DNA of 64,000 nucleotides, from the NCBI GenBank assembly GCA_016700155.1, contig CP065001.1, forward strand, positions 3,658,001 to 3,722,000, in the 5' to 3' direction. Below the pieces are notes generated by a model. It did not search any database. It was not told the origin of the DNA and saw only the letters and a program-made list of their open reading frames with translations. The position numbers and the translations under genes were made by a program. Below, one piece after another: positions 1 to 8,682 of this stretch (the first letter of the stretch is position 1; the number at the start of each line of letters is the position of its first letter). The DNA is from Ignavibacteriales bacterium (GTDB lineage: Bacteria > Bacteroidota > Ignavibacteria > Ignavibacteriales > Ignavibacteriaceae).

Positions 1-375
1 TACTCAGTATTTGCGGTGAATTCTGTTGCATCAATTGAACCTCTTTTGCTGACAGATGATCTTTCAACACCTGCATCAGGGAAGGCACATGTCCGCTTTA
101 TTCACTTATCGCCAGACGCACCCGCTGTTGATATTACTCTGACAGATGGAACTATTGTTTTTGGCAACCGTGCTTTTAAGGAGTTCACACCATTTACACC
201 ACTTGATGCAGGAACTTATAATCTTCAGGTACGTGTAGCTGGTACTTCAACTGTAGCACTTGATTTACCCGGTATAACACTTCAGGCAGGAAAAATATAT
301 ACTGTTTTTGCCAAAGGTTTTTTGGCAGGCTCAGGTGCCCAGGTTCTCGGTGCACAGATAATTGCCAATAATTAA
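1..375 (+). CDS. DUF4397 domain protein, C-terminal part
   Basis: The reading frame is open from the first base of the window, so the gene starts upstream and only its last 124 codons are visible. The segment AHVRFIHLSPDAPAVDI followed by an alternating beta pattern and a LDAGTYNLQV strand is the hallmark of DUF4397, an immunoglobulin-like domain of secreted or surface proteins with no assigned biochemical role. The protein ends right after the domain without a T9SS sorting tail, so how it is exported cannot be told from here. A GTG inside the frame at position 16 is not needed as a start. Confident on the family, not on function. Confidence 0.8.
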   Translation, partial: YSVFAVNSVASIEPLLLTDDLSTPASGKAHVRFIHLSPDAPAVDITLTDGTIVFGNRAFKEFTPFTPLDAGTYNLQVRVAGTSTVALDLPGITLQAGKIYTVFAKGFLAGSGAQVLGAQIIANN

Positions 376-383
376 TTTATTCA

Positions 384-458
384 CGGCTGTCCGAAAAATT
401 CATCGTACAATTGAATTTATTTTAATCATCATATAAAAAATTACGATTCGGACAGCCG
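384..458. repeat. Long-range inverted repeat downstream of the DUF4397 gene
   Basis: Perfect 12-base arms (CGGCTGTCCGAA at 384-395 and its reverse complement at 447-458) enclose 51 AT-rich bases that begin and end with further short complementary pieces (ATCGT / ACGAT). There is no T-run after the right arm, so it is not a standard intrinsic terminator. It resembles a small dispersed palindromic element lying between two genes. Confidence 0.6.
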
Positions 459-531
459 CATTCCGCTATCAGAACAAACTAATTTGATTTTACCTATCTT
501 TGCGATACAAAATTAATTGTTTTGATGAAAG

Positions 532-1263
532 ATGATTGAAATAAATAATCTCAGGAAGTCTTTTGGTAAAAAGAATGTTCTTAATGGTGTAAACCTGAAC
601 ATCAACAATGGAGAAACACTTGTAATTATAGGCAGAAGCGGCTGCGGTAAAAGCGTACTTATAAAACACATAGTTGGTTTGCTTGAACCGGATGAGGGTT
701 ATATAAAAGTAGAAAACAAAATTGTCAGTGACTTGAAAGAGAAAGAATTATTTGAGCTTAGAAGAAAATTCGGATTTCTGTTCCAGGGAGCCGCTTTATT
801 TGATTCAATGACAGTTGAAGAAAACGTTTCTCTGCCGCTTATCGAATCAACCAACGGCGCTGATAAAAAGAATATACTCCCGGTCGTAAATGAAAAACTT
901 GAGCTTGTAGGTCTTAGCGGTTCAAATAATTTAAAGCCATCTGAACTATCCGGCGGAATGAAAAAAAGGGTTGGACTTGCGAGAGCACTTGTTACTAACC
1001 CGCAGTATATTCTTTATGATGAACCAACAACCGGACTTGATCCGATTATGTCTGATTCAATTGATAATCTTATCGCAGAGCTTTCAAGCAAACTAAAAGT
1101 TACATCAATCGTAGTAACTCATGATATGTACAGCGTAAAAAATGTTGCTGATCGTGTGGCAATGATGCATGAGGGAAAGATTTATTTTACCGGAACACAG
1201 CAGGAACTTCTCAACTCAAGCGATAAAGTGATTATCGATTTTATAAAACGTACAGGCGCATAA
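532..1263 (+). CDS. mlaF: MlaF-type ABC transporter ATP-binding protein
   Basis: ATP-binding subunit that, in the MlaFEDB family, powers phospholipid transport between outer and inner membranes at the cytoplasmic face. Walker A is GRSGCGKS (34-41), the signature motif is LSGGM (139-143) and Walker B is ILYDEP (160-165) followed by TTGLDP; the FGFLFQGAALFDSMTVEENV stretch (80-99) is characteristic of MlaF/Ttg2A. Length 243 aa is typical. No MlaE permease or MlaD substrate-binding gene lies next to it in this window; the following genes are DUF2721 (3-base gap) and aat. A TATCTTTG at 495-502 matches the Bacteroidota -7 box but has no clear -33 partner, so promoter assignment is weak. Family confident; exact substrate inferred. 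Confidence 0.85.
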   Translation: MIEINNLRKSFGKKNVLNGVNLNINNGETLVIIGRSGCGKSVLIKHIVGLLEPDEGYIKVENKIVSDLKEKELFELRRKFGFLFQGAALFDSMTVEENVSLPLIESTNGADKKNILPVVNEKLELVGLSGSNNLKPSELSGGMKKRVGLARALVTNPQYILYDEPTTGLDPIMSDSIDNLIAELSSKLKVTSIVVTHDMYSVKNVADRVAMMHEGKIYFTGTQQELLNSSDKVIIDFIKRTGA

Positions 1264-1266
1264 AAA

Positions 1267-1746
1267 ATGAGTAACTCAGTATCAATTGTTGAAGTTATAC
1301 AACTAATGCTTGCACCCGGAATCATGATCTCCGCATGCGGATTATTATTACTCGGAATGAATAATAAATATTCTCTGGTTGTAAACAGGATAAGACTCTT
1401 AAATGAAGAACGAAGAAGGTTTGTCGCAAAGGTAAGTGAACGGGATTTTACTTACGAAGAAACAATAAGGCTTGAAAGTATATCCAGGCAAATCGCTGCT
1501 CTTGTTTACAGGGTTAAGCTTGTCAGAGGAGCTGTCTTCTCTTATACAATTGCCGTTGCATCATTTGTATTAACTTCATTATTTATCGGCGCACAATATT
1601 TAGCTGGCTGGGGCAAACTTGATTATATAATTACCATTTTATTTCTGCTTGGAATGATCAGTGTTTTAACAGGTGTGATCTTTGCAGCTTACGAGACACT
1701 GAAAGGATATTTGATCATTCAAATGGAAGTAAAAATTGATGAATAG
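1267..1746 (+). CDS. DUF2721 family membrane protein
   Basis: A 159-residue inner-membrane protein. The N-terminal block APGIMISACGLLLLGMNNKY, then VVNRIRLLNEERRRF, is the conserved DUF2721 signature (helix, then a basic amphipathic segment). Predicted membrane helices are near residues 12-30, 88-111 and 118-142, with a charged cytoplasmic-looking region between the first and second. It starts three bases after the MlaF-like gene and is probably co-transcribed with it and aat. The function of the family is not known; proximity to a lipid-transport ATPase is suggestive only. Confidence 0.8.
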   Translation: MSNSVSIVEVIQLMLAPGIMISACGLLLLGMNNKYSLVVNRIRLLNEERRRFVAKVSERDFTYEETIRLESISRQIAALVYRVKLVRGAVFSYTIAVASFVLTSLFIGAQYLAGWGKLDYIITILFLLGMISVLTGVIFAAYETLKGYLIIQMEVKIDE

Positions 1747-1759
1747 ATAATTATGTTCA

Positions 1760-2359
1760 ATGAGCAAATCCGACTACAATCAAAACCAGTTTCTTGAACC
1801 TGGAAATATGATAAGATTGTATGCCAGCGGTGCTTTCCCGATGGCTGATTCACGCACTGGAAAAATAAACTGGTATATGCCTGATATCAGAACTGTCATC
1901 CCTCTTAATGATTATAACATCCCAAGATCTTTTAAACGTATTATCAGCGAATTAAATTTTACAATAAGATTTGATACAAGTTTTATTGATGTTGTAAATG
2001 GTTGCGCTGACAGAGAATCAACCTGGATTTCTGATGAGCTTATAGACGCTTATAAAAGGCTGTACAAAAGAGGCTTTATTCATACAGTAGAAACATGGAG
2101 GGATGATAAACTTGTCGGGGGACTTTATGGTATTACATTCCGGGGTGCATTTTTCGGTGAGTCAATGTTTTCAAAAGTAAGCCAGGCATCCAAAGCGGCA
2201 TTAACAGCGTTGATCATCCATCTGAATAAAAAAGATTTTGTTCTGCTTGATGTGCAATACAAAACTCCTCACCTTGAAATGTTCGGCGCAAAGGAAATCA
2301 CTTTTGAAGAATATCAATCTCTCCTGTATAAAGCTTATGAACGTGGTTGTGAGTTTTAG
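1760..2359 (+). CDS. aat: Leucyl/phenylalanyl-tRNA--protein transferase
   Basis: Transfers Leu or Phe from aminoacyl-tRNA to proteins with N-terminal Arg or Lys, marking them for ClpS/ClpAP degradation (N-end rule), in the cytoplasm. Family motifs visible: YASGAFPM (22-29), INWYMPDIRTVIPL (36-49), and the core GGLYGI...GAFFGESMFS followed by SKAALTALI. At 199 aa it is somewhat shorter than the E. coli protein (about 234 aa), lacking mainly N-terminal residues, which is common in the group. The gene is 13 bases after DUF2721 in the same direction and converges on the broken M24 peptidase gene. Confidence 0.93.
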   Translation: MSKSDYNQNQFLEPGNMIRLYASGAFPMADSRTGKINWYMPDIRTVIPLNDYNIPRSFKRIISELNFTIRFDTSFIDVVNGCADRESTWISDELIDAYKRLYKRGFIHTVETWRDDKLVGGLYGITFRGAFFGESMFSKVSQASKAALTALIIHLNKKDFVLLDVQYKTPHLEMFGAKEITFEEYQSLLYKAYERGCEF

Positions 2360-2391
2360 TATAAAATATTTTCCATCCTATTCAGAACTAA

Positions 2392-3580
2392 TTAGATAAG
2401 AATCAATTCCTTCTGCGGTTTTGAAATAAACTCGCAGCCATTTTTAGTTATAACAACCTCTTCCTCAAGTGTTGATACACCATAACCTTGCACCGGTAAT
2501 CTTGGTTCAATAGTAAATATCTGTCCTTCTTCCAAAGGAATGTATGGTGCGTTGCCGTAACGTTCCCATTCAGGAAATAGTCCAGCCCCGCCATCATGAA
2601 CCTGTCTGCCAACCTGGTGACCAAGTCCGTGAGGATATTCTGGATAACCATTTGAAGTAATATAATCACGAGCAATTTCATCCATATCACAGCCCCTTAC
2701 ACCCGGCTTTATTTTATCCGCTACCATTTGAATTGCGTCGCGAATTATTCCAAATCCTTTCTGCACATCAGCCGGAGCTTTAACTTCACCATCATTTAAT
2801 ACATACCATGTTTCTTTGAAGATCGGAACAATAACCATTCAACTTAATCCCGAAATCAATATTTATCATATGACCTTTTTCAACTTTCCTGTCTGTGGGT
2901 CCGGAATGTGCCCCGAGAGGATCCGGTCCTGTAAACACTGCAGGGCAATGGTCAGCTTCCCACGCAAGTTCAAATCCCTTTTCTTCAACAATTTTATTTA
3001 TGAATGACGCGATATCCTTTTCACTAACACCTGGTTTGATAAATTGAGTTACTTTGTCAAATATTTTCAGAGTTTCATCAACAGCATCTTTCATTATACT
3101 TAATTCTGTTGAAGATTTTCTTCCTCTAAGCGCTGAAATAATTTCTTCAGAGCTTACGATTCTGTTTTCAAATCCCAAATCTTTCAGATGCTCTAATAAA
3201 ATGTTATACATGCCGAAAGTAAGACCATCAGCAAGAGTAGAATTTTTAGAAAAGTTTAGAGCGATTGTTTTAGGATTTTTTTTCTTTAAATACTCCTGAA
3301 GCGGTTCTTTAATTGATTTCAGATAACCAATCACATCTTTGTACAGACCCGGATTCTTAAAGTTATCAAGTTCCAAAGAACCGACTACCGCCGTTGTATC
3401 ACCGTCCTTAGAAATCATAAAAGCTGATTGCCAGGTAGCGTTTGACCCTATTATCATTTCAATTGCAGGGTCTTTTATGATCGAACTTTCACGGATAAAT
3501 GTCAGCCACATATCAATATTTTTTTCTTTAAGAATTTCAATTGCCTGACCTATTTTTTCTTTAAGAATAACCTGTTTCAT
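2392..3580 (-). pseudogene. M24 family metallopeptidase (Xaa-Pro aminopeptidase type), frameshifted
   Basis: Two overlapping minus-strand frames together make one M24 peptidase. The first (from ATG at 3580, SD AGAGGT 5 bases upstream) covers the creatinase-like N-terminal domain and runs to CSDLQR, then reaches a stop at 2792. The second carries TWYVLNDGEVKAPADV onward, including PHGLGHQVGRQVHDGG, FTIEPRL and LEEEVVIT. Joining them after CSDLQR needs removal of one base (or gain of two) near 2811-2818, where two T-triplets lie. The metal ligands are split: the two Asp (NIDFG and CSDLQ) sit before the break, and the His and two Glu after it. As written, the product is inactive. A true pseudogene or a sequencing/assembly indel are both possible; no frameshift signal was recognised. 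Confidence 0.85.
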
Positions 3581-4060
3581 CAGTACCTCTTTACTTCATT
3601 AATAATTAAGGTTCTATTGGTTTCAAATGTATAAAATAAAGGGACTAATTACTAAAAATATTTGTTTTTTAAGCTGAAAAGGCAGGATTAACAGATAATT
3701 TGTCTGTATAAATTATTGAGGTTTTGAGATAATATTTCACTAAGTTTGAGTTAGTAAAATTTATGTTTTACTGCTGACTGACTGTTAAATTCTTCGCAGC
3801 CGGTTAGTCTGTTAAGTGGAACTTATGAAAATAGTTTGCACAATAATTAATTGTATGGGTTATTTTGTAAATCTTAATCTTTTTTTAATAAACGTTTTTA
3901 CGTTTTTATTCCTGTTAGTTAAACGACCGTTCAACCTCCAATTGATGCAGGTAAACTTTAATAATACACTTCCCTTTTTCCACACGAAGATTAATTTTCA
4001 TTCATTAACTAATGTCCCCTGAAACAGAGGACAGCAATCTAAAAATATTAAGAGGTCTTT
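3581..4060. other. 480-base non-coding region before the first glutamate dehydrogenase
   Basis: AT-rich divergent spacer between the M24 gene and gdh. A possible Bacteroidota -7 box TAAGTTTG is at 3741-3748 with TTG 22 bases upstream, which would leave a leader of about 300 bases. A hairpin with 8-base arms and one mismatch (TGTCCCCT 4013-4020 / AGAGGACA 4026-4033) lies 17 bases before the ribosome binding site AAGAGG (4050-4055). A 68-codon open frame (3816-4022) has no family features and is not called. No riboswitch class was recognised. Confidence 0.4.
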
Positions 4061-5401
4061 ATGTCCGAGTACGTAAATAATCTGATAGCAAAAGTTAAAA
4101 CATTAAATCCGGGAGAACTGGAATTTCACCAGGCAGTTCAGGAGGTTGTTGAATCTCTTGAGTTGGTACTTGCCCGACATCCTGAATATCGTTCAGCAAA
4201 AATTCTTGAGAGAATGGTTGAACCTGAAAGAACGATAACCTTCCGTGTTCCATGGATGGATGACCAGGGAGAAATTCATGTTAACCGCGGATTCAGAATT
4301 GAAATGAACAGTGCGATTGGTCCTTACAAAGGCGGTTTAAGATTCCACCCATCCGTAAACATAAGCATATTAAAATTTCTTGCGTTTGAACAGGTATTCA
4401 AAAATAGTTTAACAACACTACCAATGGGAGGCGGTAAAGGCGGTTCCGATTTTGATCCGAAGGGAAAAAGTGACAATGAAGTTATGAGGTTCTGCCAGAG
4501 TTTTATGACAGAACTTTTCCGTCATATTGGTCCTAACACAGACGTACCTGCCGGTGATATTGGTGTTGGCGGAAGAGAAATCGGCTTTTTGTTCGGACAG
4601 TATAAAAGATTAAGAAATGAATTCACCGGAGTTTTAACCGGCAAAGGTTTAAACTGGGGAGGATCACTTATACGCCCTGAAGCAACAGGCTACGGCGCAG
4701 TTTACTTTGCTCAGGAAATGTTAAAAACCAAAGGAATGGATGTAGAAGGAAAAGTATTTTCAGTATCAGGATTCGGAAATGTTGCATGGGGTGCTGTGCA
4801 AAAAATATCACAACTCGGCGGTAAGGTCGTTACATTGTCCGGTCCAGACGGATTTGTTTATGATAAAGACGGAATTAGCGGTGAGAAGATCGACTATATG
4901 CTGAAGCTTAGAGCAAGCAACAAAGATGCTGTTGAAGATTATGCAAAAGAATATAAAGTTGAATTTCATAAAGGAAAACGTCCGTGGGGAATTAAAGTCG
5001 ATGTCGCAATGCCTTGCGCAACCCAGAATGAAATTTTTGAAGATGATGCAAAAGAACTCGTTAAGAACGGCTGCGTTTGTGTTTGTGAAGGTGCAAATAT
5101 GCCTACAACAATTGAAGGTTATAAAGTATTCACAAATGCGGGAATACTCTATGCACCAGGAAAAGCTTCTAATGCCGGCGGAGTTGCCACGTCAGGACTT
5201 GAAATGTCGCAGAACAGTATGCGTCTTCCCTGGATGAGAGATGAAGTAGACAGAAGACTTCACGAAATTATGATAAGAATACATGATACATGTGTTACCA
5301 CCGCAGAAAGATTCGGAACACCCGGGAATTATGTTAACGGTGCAAACATTGCCGGATTCCTTAAAGTTGCGGATGCTATGCTGGACCAGGGTCTTGTATA
5401 A
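4061..5401 (+). CDS. gdh: Glutamate dehydrogenase, long (~450 aa) hexameric type, NAD-like coenzyme site
   Basis: Interconverts glutamate with 2-oxoglutarate and ammonia in the cytoplasm. The substrate domain shows K90 (GPYKGGLRFHP), K114 and catalytic K126 (PMGGGKGG), and D166 in DVPAGDIGVGGREIG. The coenzyme domain reads SGFGNVAWGAVQKI and LSGPDGFVYD, which is the pattern of the NAD-specific Clostridium symbiosum enzyme rather than the NADP enzymes (SGSGNVAQ, SDSNG); NAD preference is therefore inferred. 446 aa is the usual length. Start ATG has SD AAGAGG. The gene is followed by a strong terminator, then by a receiver/ATP-grasp gene, a pairing repeated at 10924-15417. Confidence 0.95.
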   Translation: MSEYVNNLIAKVKTLNPGELEFHQAVQEVVESLELVLARHPEYRSAKILERMVEPERTITFRVPWMDDQGEIHVNRGFRIEMNSAIGPYKGGLRFHPSVNISILKFLAFEQVFKNSLTTLPMGGGKGGSDFDPKGKSDNEVMRFCQSFMTELFRHIGPNTDVPAGDIGVGGREIGFLFGQYKRLRNEFTGVLTGKGLNWGGSLIRPEATGYGAVYFAQEMLKTKGMDVEGKVFSVSGFGNVAWGAVQKISQLGGKVVTLSGPDGFVYDKDGISGEKIDYMLKLRASNKDAVEDYAKEYKVEFHKGKRPWGIKVDVAMPCATQNEIFEDDAKELVKNGCVCVCEGANMPTTIEGYKVFTNAGILYAPGKASNAGGVATSGLEMSQNSMRLPWMRDEVDRRLHEIMIRIHDTCVTTAERFGTPGNYVNGANIAGFLKVADAMLDQGLV

Positions 5402-5436
5402 TTATTCTGAAAATTAATTTTCTGTTTTATATCTTT

Positions 5437-5475
5437 AACCCGGAGTTAGATAAAACTAATTCCGGGTTTTTATTT
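5437..5475 (+). terminator. Rho-independent terminator of gdh
   Basis: 13-base stem AACCCGGAGTTAG (5437-5449) pairing with CTAATTCCGGGTT through 5468, with one G-U pair, a short AT loop and a following T-rich tract. It isolates the dehydrogenase transcript from the downstream 997-aa gene, at least in part. Confidence 0.85.
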
Positions 5476-5509
5476 TGTTCAAAATCTTCTAACAAAAACT
5501 GAACACTAT

Positions 5510-8503
5510 ATGGATAAGTTCAAACAATTCAGCCAGGAAGATCTTTTCAGCAGCCGGGTCAAACGATTCCAAAAACTTATGCGCCACAAGATACGGGAGA
5601 TACTTCTCGTATCAAGTTTATATGATTATTACCTGTTTGAAGAAGACGGAAGATTGTATGAACTCATCCGGCAGGAGTACCAGACTCTTAATCTTAGCCA
5701 GGCACCGGAAATAACTCATGTTACAACCGGTGAAGAAGCGCTTGAACTTGCAAACAGCGATACACACTTCGATCTTATCATTACCACACTTCATATTGAA
5801 GACATGCACGTTGTTAAGTTTGCTCAGATGTTCCGCAAAGCAGGTAATGATGCACCTATAATTTTACTCGCTTATGATAACAGGGAAAGAAAAGAATTAG
5901 TATCGAATTATGATACTTCAATCTTTGAACGGATTTTTATCTGGCAGGGTGATTACCGGCTACTGATAGGAATTATTAAATATGCCGAAGACAGACTTAA
6001 TGTGGAAAATGATTCAAGCAGTGTTGGTGTTCAATCAATAATCCTTGTTGAGGACAATGTAAAATTTTATTCTTCCTACCTCCCGCTGATATACACGGAA
6101 ATATTCAATCAGTCTCAAAGACTTATATCTGAAGGGGTCAATCTCACTCATAAGTTTTTAAGAATGAGAGCACGTCCCAAAATTTTATTGTGTACAAACT
6201 ATGAAGAGGCATGGAGCTATTTTGAAAAGTATGAAGAGTTTGTTCTTGGAATTATCACAGATATAAATTTTAAATACCAGGGTGTTAAAGATCCTGAAGC
6301 GGGAATCAAGTTTGCTATGAATGTAAAAGCCAAACAAAAAGATATCCCGATTCTGCTTCAATCAAGTAACCCTGAATTTGCTGAACGGGCGCACCAGGTC
6401 GGAGCTTCATTCATTGTGAAAGGCTCACCGAGGTTATTGCATGAACTTAGAAATTTTATGGTGAATAATTTCGGGTTCGGTGATTTTGTGTTCCAGACAC
6501 CCGGTGGACAGATTGTCGGAAGAGCACAGAATTTAAGAGAGCTTGAAGAACAGCTCAGGATTGTTCCCGATGAAAGTATTCTTTACCATGCGGAAGGAAA
6601 TCATTTTTCAAAATGGCTGAAGGCAAGAACTGAATTCTGGCTTGCTCATAAACTCAGACCAAGCAAGGTAACAGATTTTCAATCTATCACTCACCTTCGA
6701 AACGAACTGATAAATGCTCTTAAAAGTTATAAGGGATACAGGCAGCGCGGCATCATTACAGATTTTAATAAAGAAACCTTTGATCCGAAAAATAGTTTCG
6801 CTCGTATCGGGTCCGGTTCGTTAGGCGGAAAAGCTCGCGGACTTGGATTTATTAATACACTTATTAATAACAATAAAGTACGTCATCGCTTCGAGGATGT
6901 TGAGATTGTTGTTCCCTCTGCAATTGTTATCGCGACAGATATGTTTGATCAGTTCCTTGCGGAAAATAAACTGGATGTATTCGCACTGCACGAAACTGAT
7001 GACGATATTATAACACAAAGATTTATAGAAGCGGATAAAATTCCTTCCACACTTATTGATAAGCTTATTGAATATCTCGAAGTTATCAAAGATCCACTCG
7101 CCGTTCGTTCTTCAAGTTTATTAGAAGACTCCCAGTTCCAGCCTTTTGCCGGTGTGTATGAAACTTATATGATACCGAATAACAACCCCGATATTAAAGT
7201 ACGCTTCGCAGAACTTATCCAGTGCATCAAATGTGTTTATGCATCAACCTTTTACCGCAAAGCAAAAGACTACATGAAAGCTACTGCCTACAGACTTGAA
7301 GAAGAAAAGATGGCAGTGATTGTTCAGCGTTTAGTGGGTGCACCGCGTGAGGAAAGATTTTATCCGGATTTTGCCGGTGTCGCAAAGTCGTATAATTTTT
7401 ATCCTGTTCCACCACAAAAATCTACAGATGGTATTGCACAGGTTGCGCTTGGACTCGGCTGGACAGTTGTAGCAGGCGGCAACACAGTAAGATTTTGTCC
7501 AAGGTATCCCAAACATCTTCTTCAATTCTTTTCAACGAAAGAAACAATTAAAAATGCTCAACAGGATTTTTACGCGTTGAACTTAAGCCGTGAAACTCCG
7601 CATAATCTTAGCAAGCCGCTTGACGTTCTTGTTCAGCGGTATGATCTTGAAATTGCTGAAGGTGATCAGACACTTAATTATGTAGGTTCAACTTATTCTG
7701 CTGAAAATGATGCGGTGTATGATGGTATTTCACGACATGGCAACAGGGTTGTAACTTTCGCACCGATACTTAAACATAAAGCTTTTCCTTTAGCAGAAAT
7801 TCTTGACCTTCTGCTTGAACTGGGAACGTGGGGAATGGGAGTTCCAATTGAAATTGAATTTGCCGTTAACTTGAAAGTTGAAATCGATAAACCAAAAGAG
7901 TTTGCACTTCTCCAGATGCGCCCGCTTGTTATCAGTCATGAATCAGAAGAACTTGACGTTGATTCAGATTCAGCAGATGAACTATTATGCCATAGCCAGC
8001 AGGTTCTCGGCAACGGCATCATTGGCGGACTATATGATGTTGTTGTTGTTGACTACCAGAAATTTGAGAGGGCAAAAAGCAGAGAGGCTGCAAATGAAGT
8101 CAGTCACATTAATACAAGACTTGTCAATGAGAAGAGACCTTATTTATTAATTGGTGTCGGACGCTGGGGAAGCCTTGATCCGTGGCTTGGTATTCCTGTT
8201 ACCTGGGATCAGATTGCTGGCGCCGCAGCGATTGTTGAATCCGGCTTCAAAGATTTAAATGTAACACCATCACAAGGCTCACATTTTTTTCAGAATATAA
8301 CTTCATTCCGTATTGGATACTTTACTGTCAATGCTGCTTTCGATATGGGATTTATTGATTGGGATTGGCTTCGTGATCAGAATGCTGAAGAAGAACTTGA
8401 ATTCACAAGGCACATTCGTTTTGATAAACCGATAACAGTTAAAATAAACGGACATAAAAACCGTGGAATTATTTTGAAACCCGGTTCTAATGGAACAACA
8501 TAA
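5510..8503 (+). CDS. Double receiver-like / PEP-synthase-type ATP-grasp protein (cassette 1)
   Basis: A 997-residue soluble protein of unknown role. Domains in order: receiver-like fold (about 31-160) in which the phospho-acceptor position reads DLIITTLHIEDM, with Thr instead of Asp; a second receiver-like fold (about 175-320) that keeps the acidic pair (ILVEDN) and an acceptor Asp (GIITDINF, D251); a linker; then the PPDK_N/PEP-pyruvate-binding ATP-grasp domain with GSGSLGGKARGLG (435-447), AVRSSSLLEDSQ (531-542) and LLQMRP (~800). The phosphohistidine and PEP-binding domains of PEP synthase are absent, replaced by about 190 residues with conserved GVGRWGSLDPWLGIPV and PSQGSHFFQNITSF. It follows gdh as its paralogue at 12403 follows the second gdh. 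ATP-dependent phosphotransfer is plausible; substrate unknown. Confidence 0.85.
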   Translation: MDKFKQFSQEDLFSSRVKRFQKLMRHKIREILLVSSLYDYYLFEEDGRLYELIRQEYQTLNLSQAPEITHVTTGEEALELANSDTHFDLIITTLHIEDMHVVKFAQMFRKAGNDAPIILLAYDNRERKELVSNYDTSIFERIFIWQGDYRLLIGIIKYAEDRLNVENDSSSVGVQSIILVEDNVKFYSSYLPLIYTEIFNQSQRLISEGVNLTHKFLRMRARPKILLCTNYEEAWSYFEKYEEFVLGIITDINFKYQGVKDPEAGIKFAMNVKAKQKDIPILLQSSNPEFAERAHQVGASFIVKGSPRLLHELRNFMVNNFGFGDFVFQTPGGQIVGRAQNLRELEEQLRIVPDESILYHAEGNHFSKWLKARTEFWLAHKLRPSKVTDFQSITHLRNELINALKSYKGYRQRGIITDFNKETFDPKNSFARIGSGSLGGKARGLGFINTLINNNKVRHRFEDVEIVVPSAIVIATDMFDQFLAENKLDVFALHETDDDIITQRFIEADKIPSTLIDKLIEYLEVIKDPLAVRSSSLLEDSQFQPFAGVYETYMIPNNNPDIKVRFAELIQCIKCVYASTFYRKAKDYMKATAYRLEEEKMAVIVQRLVGAPREERFYPDFAGVAKSYNFYPVPPQKSTDGIAQVALGLGWTVVAGGNTVRFCPRYPKHLLQFFSTKETIKNAQQDFYALNLSRETPHNLSKPLDVLVQRYDLEIAEGDQTLNYVGSTYSAENDAVYDGISRHGNRVVTFAPILKHKAFPLAEILDLLLELGTWGMGVPIEIEFAVNLKVEIDKPKEFALLQMRPLVISHESEELDVDSDSADELLCHSQQVLGNGIIGGLYDVVVVDYQKFERAKSREAANEVSHINTRLVNEKRPYLLIGVGRWGSLDPWLGIPVTWDQIAGAAAIVESGFKDLNVTPSQGSHFFQNITSFRIGYFTVNAAFDMGFIDWDWLRDQNAEEELEFTRHIRFDKPITVKINGHKNRGIILKPGSNGTT

Positions 8504-8682
8504 AATTGAAGTTTGTTCGATTAATTCCGGTTAAGTAAAAATTTTGGTGTACGAATTTCATATTTATAATATGAGATGAATAAGTCACTGATGACAGCAA
8601 CGTCAGGTTGACAAATTGTGAAAGCAGTACACACTAAAAAATAAATAGAGTTTCGAGTTTTTGATTCCCGAGGTGATTTCCT

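Noticed and set aside
2792..2838. Programmed frameshift in the M24 peptidase gene
   Set aside because: No slippery heptamer, stem-loop or internal SD recognised; a mutation or sequencing indel is simpler.
3816..4022. 68-codon open frame upstream of gdh
   Set aside because: Phe/Asn/Leu-rich AT-driven frame with no SD, no recognisable family and overlap with the promoter/leader region.
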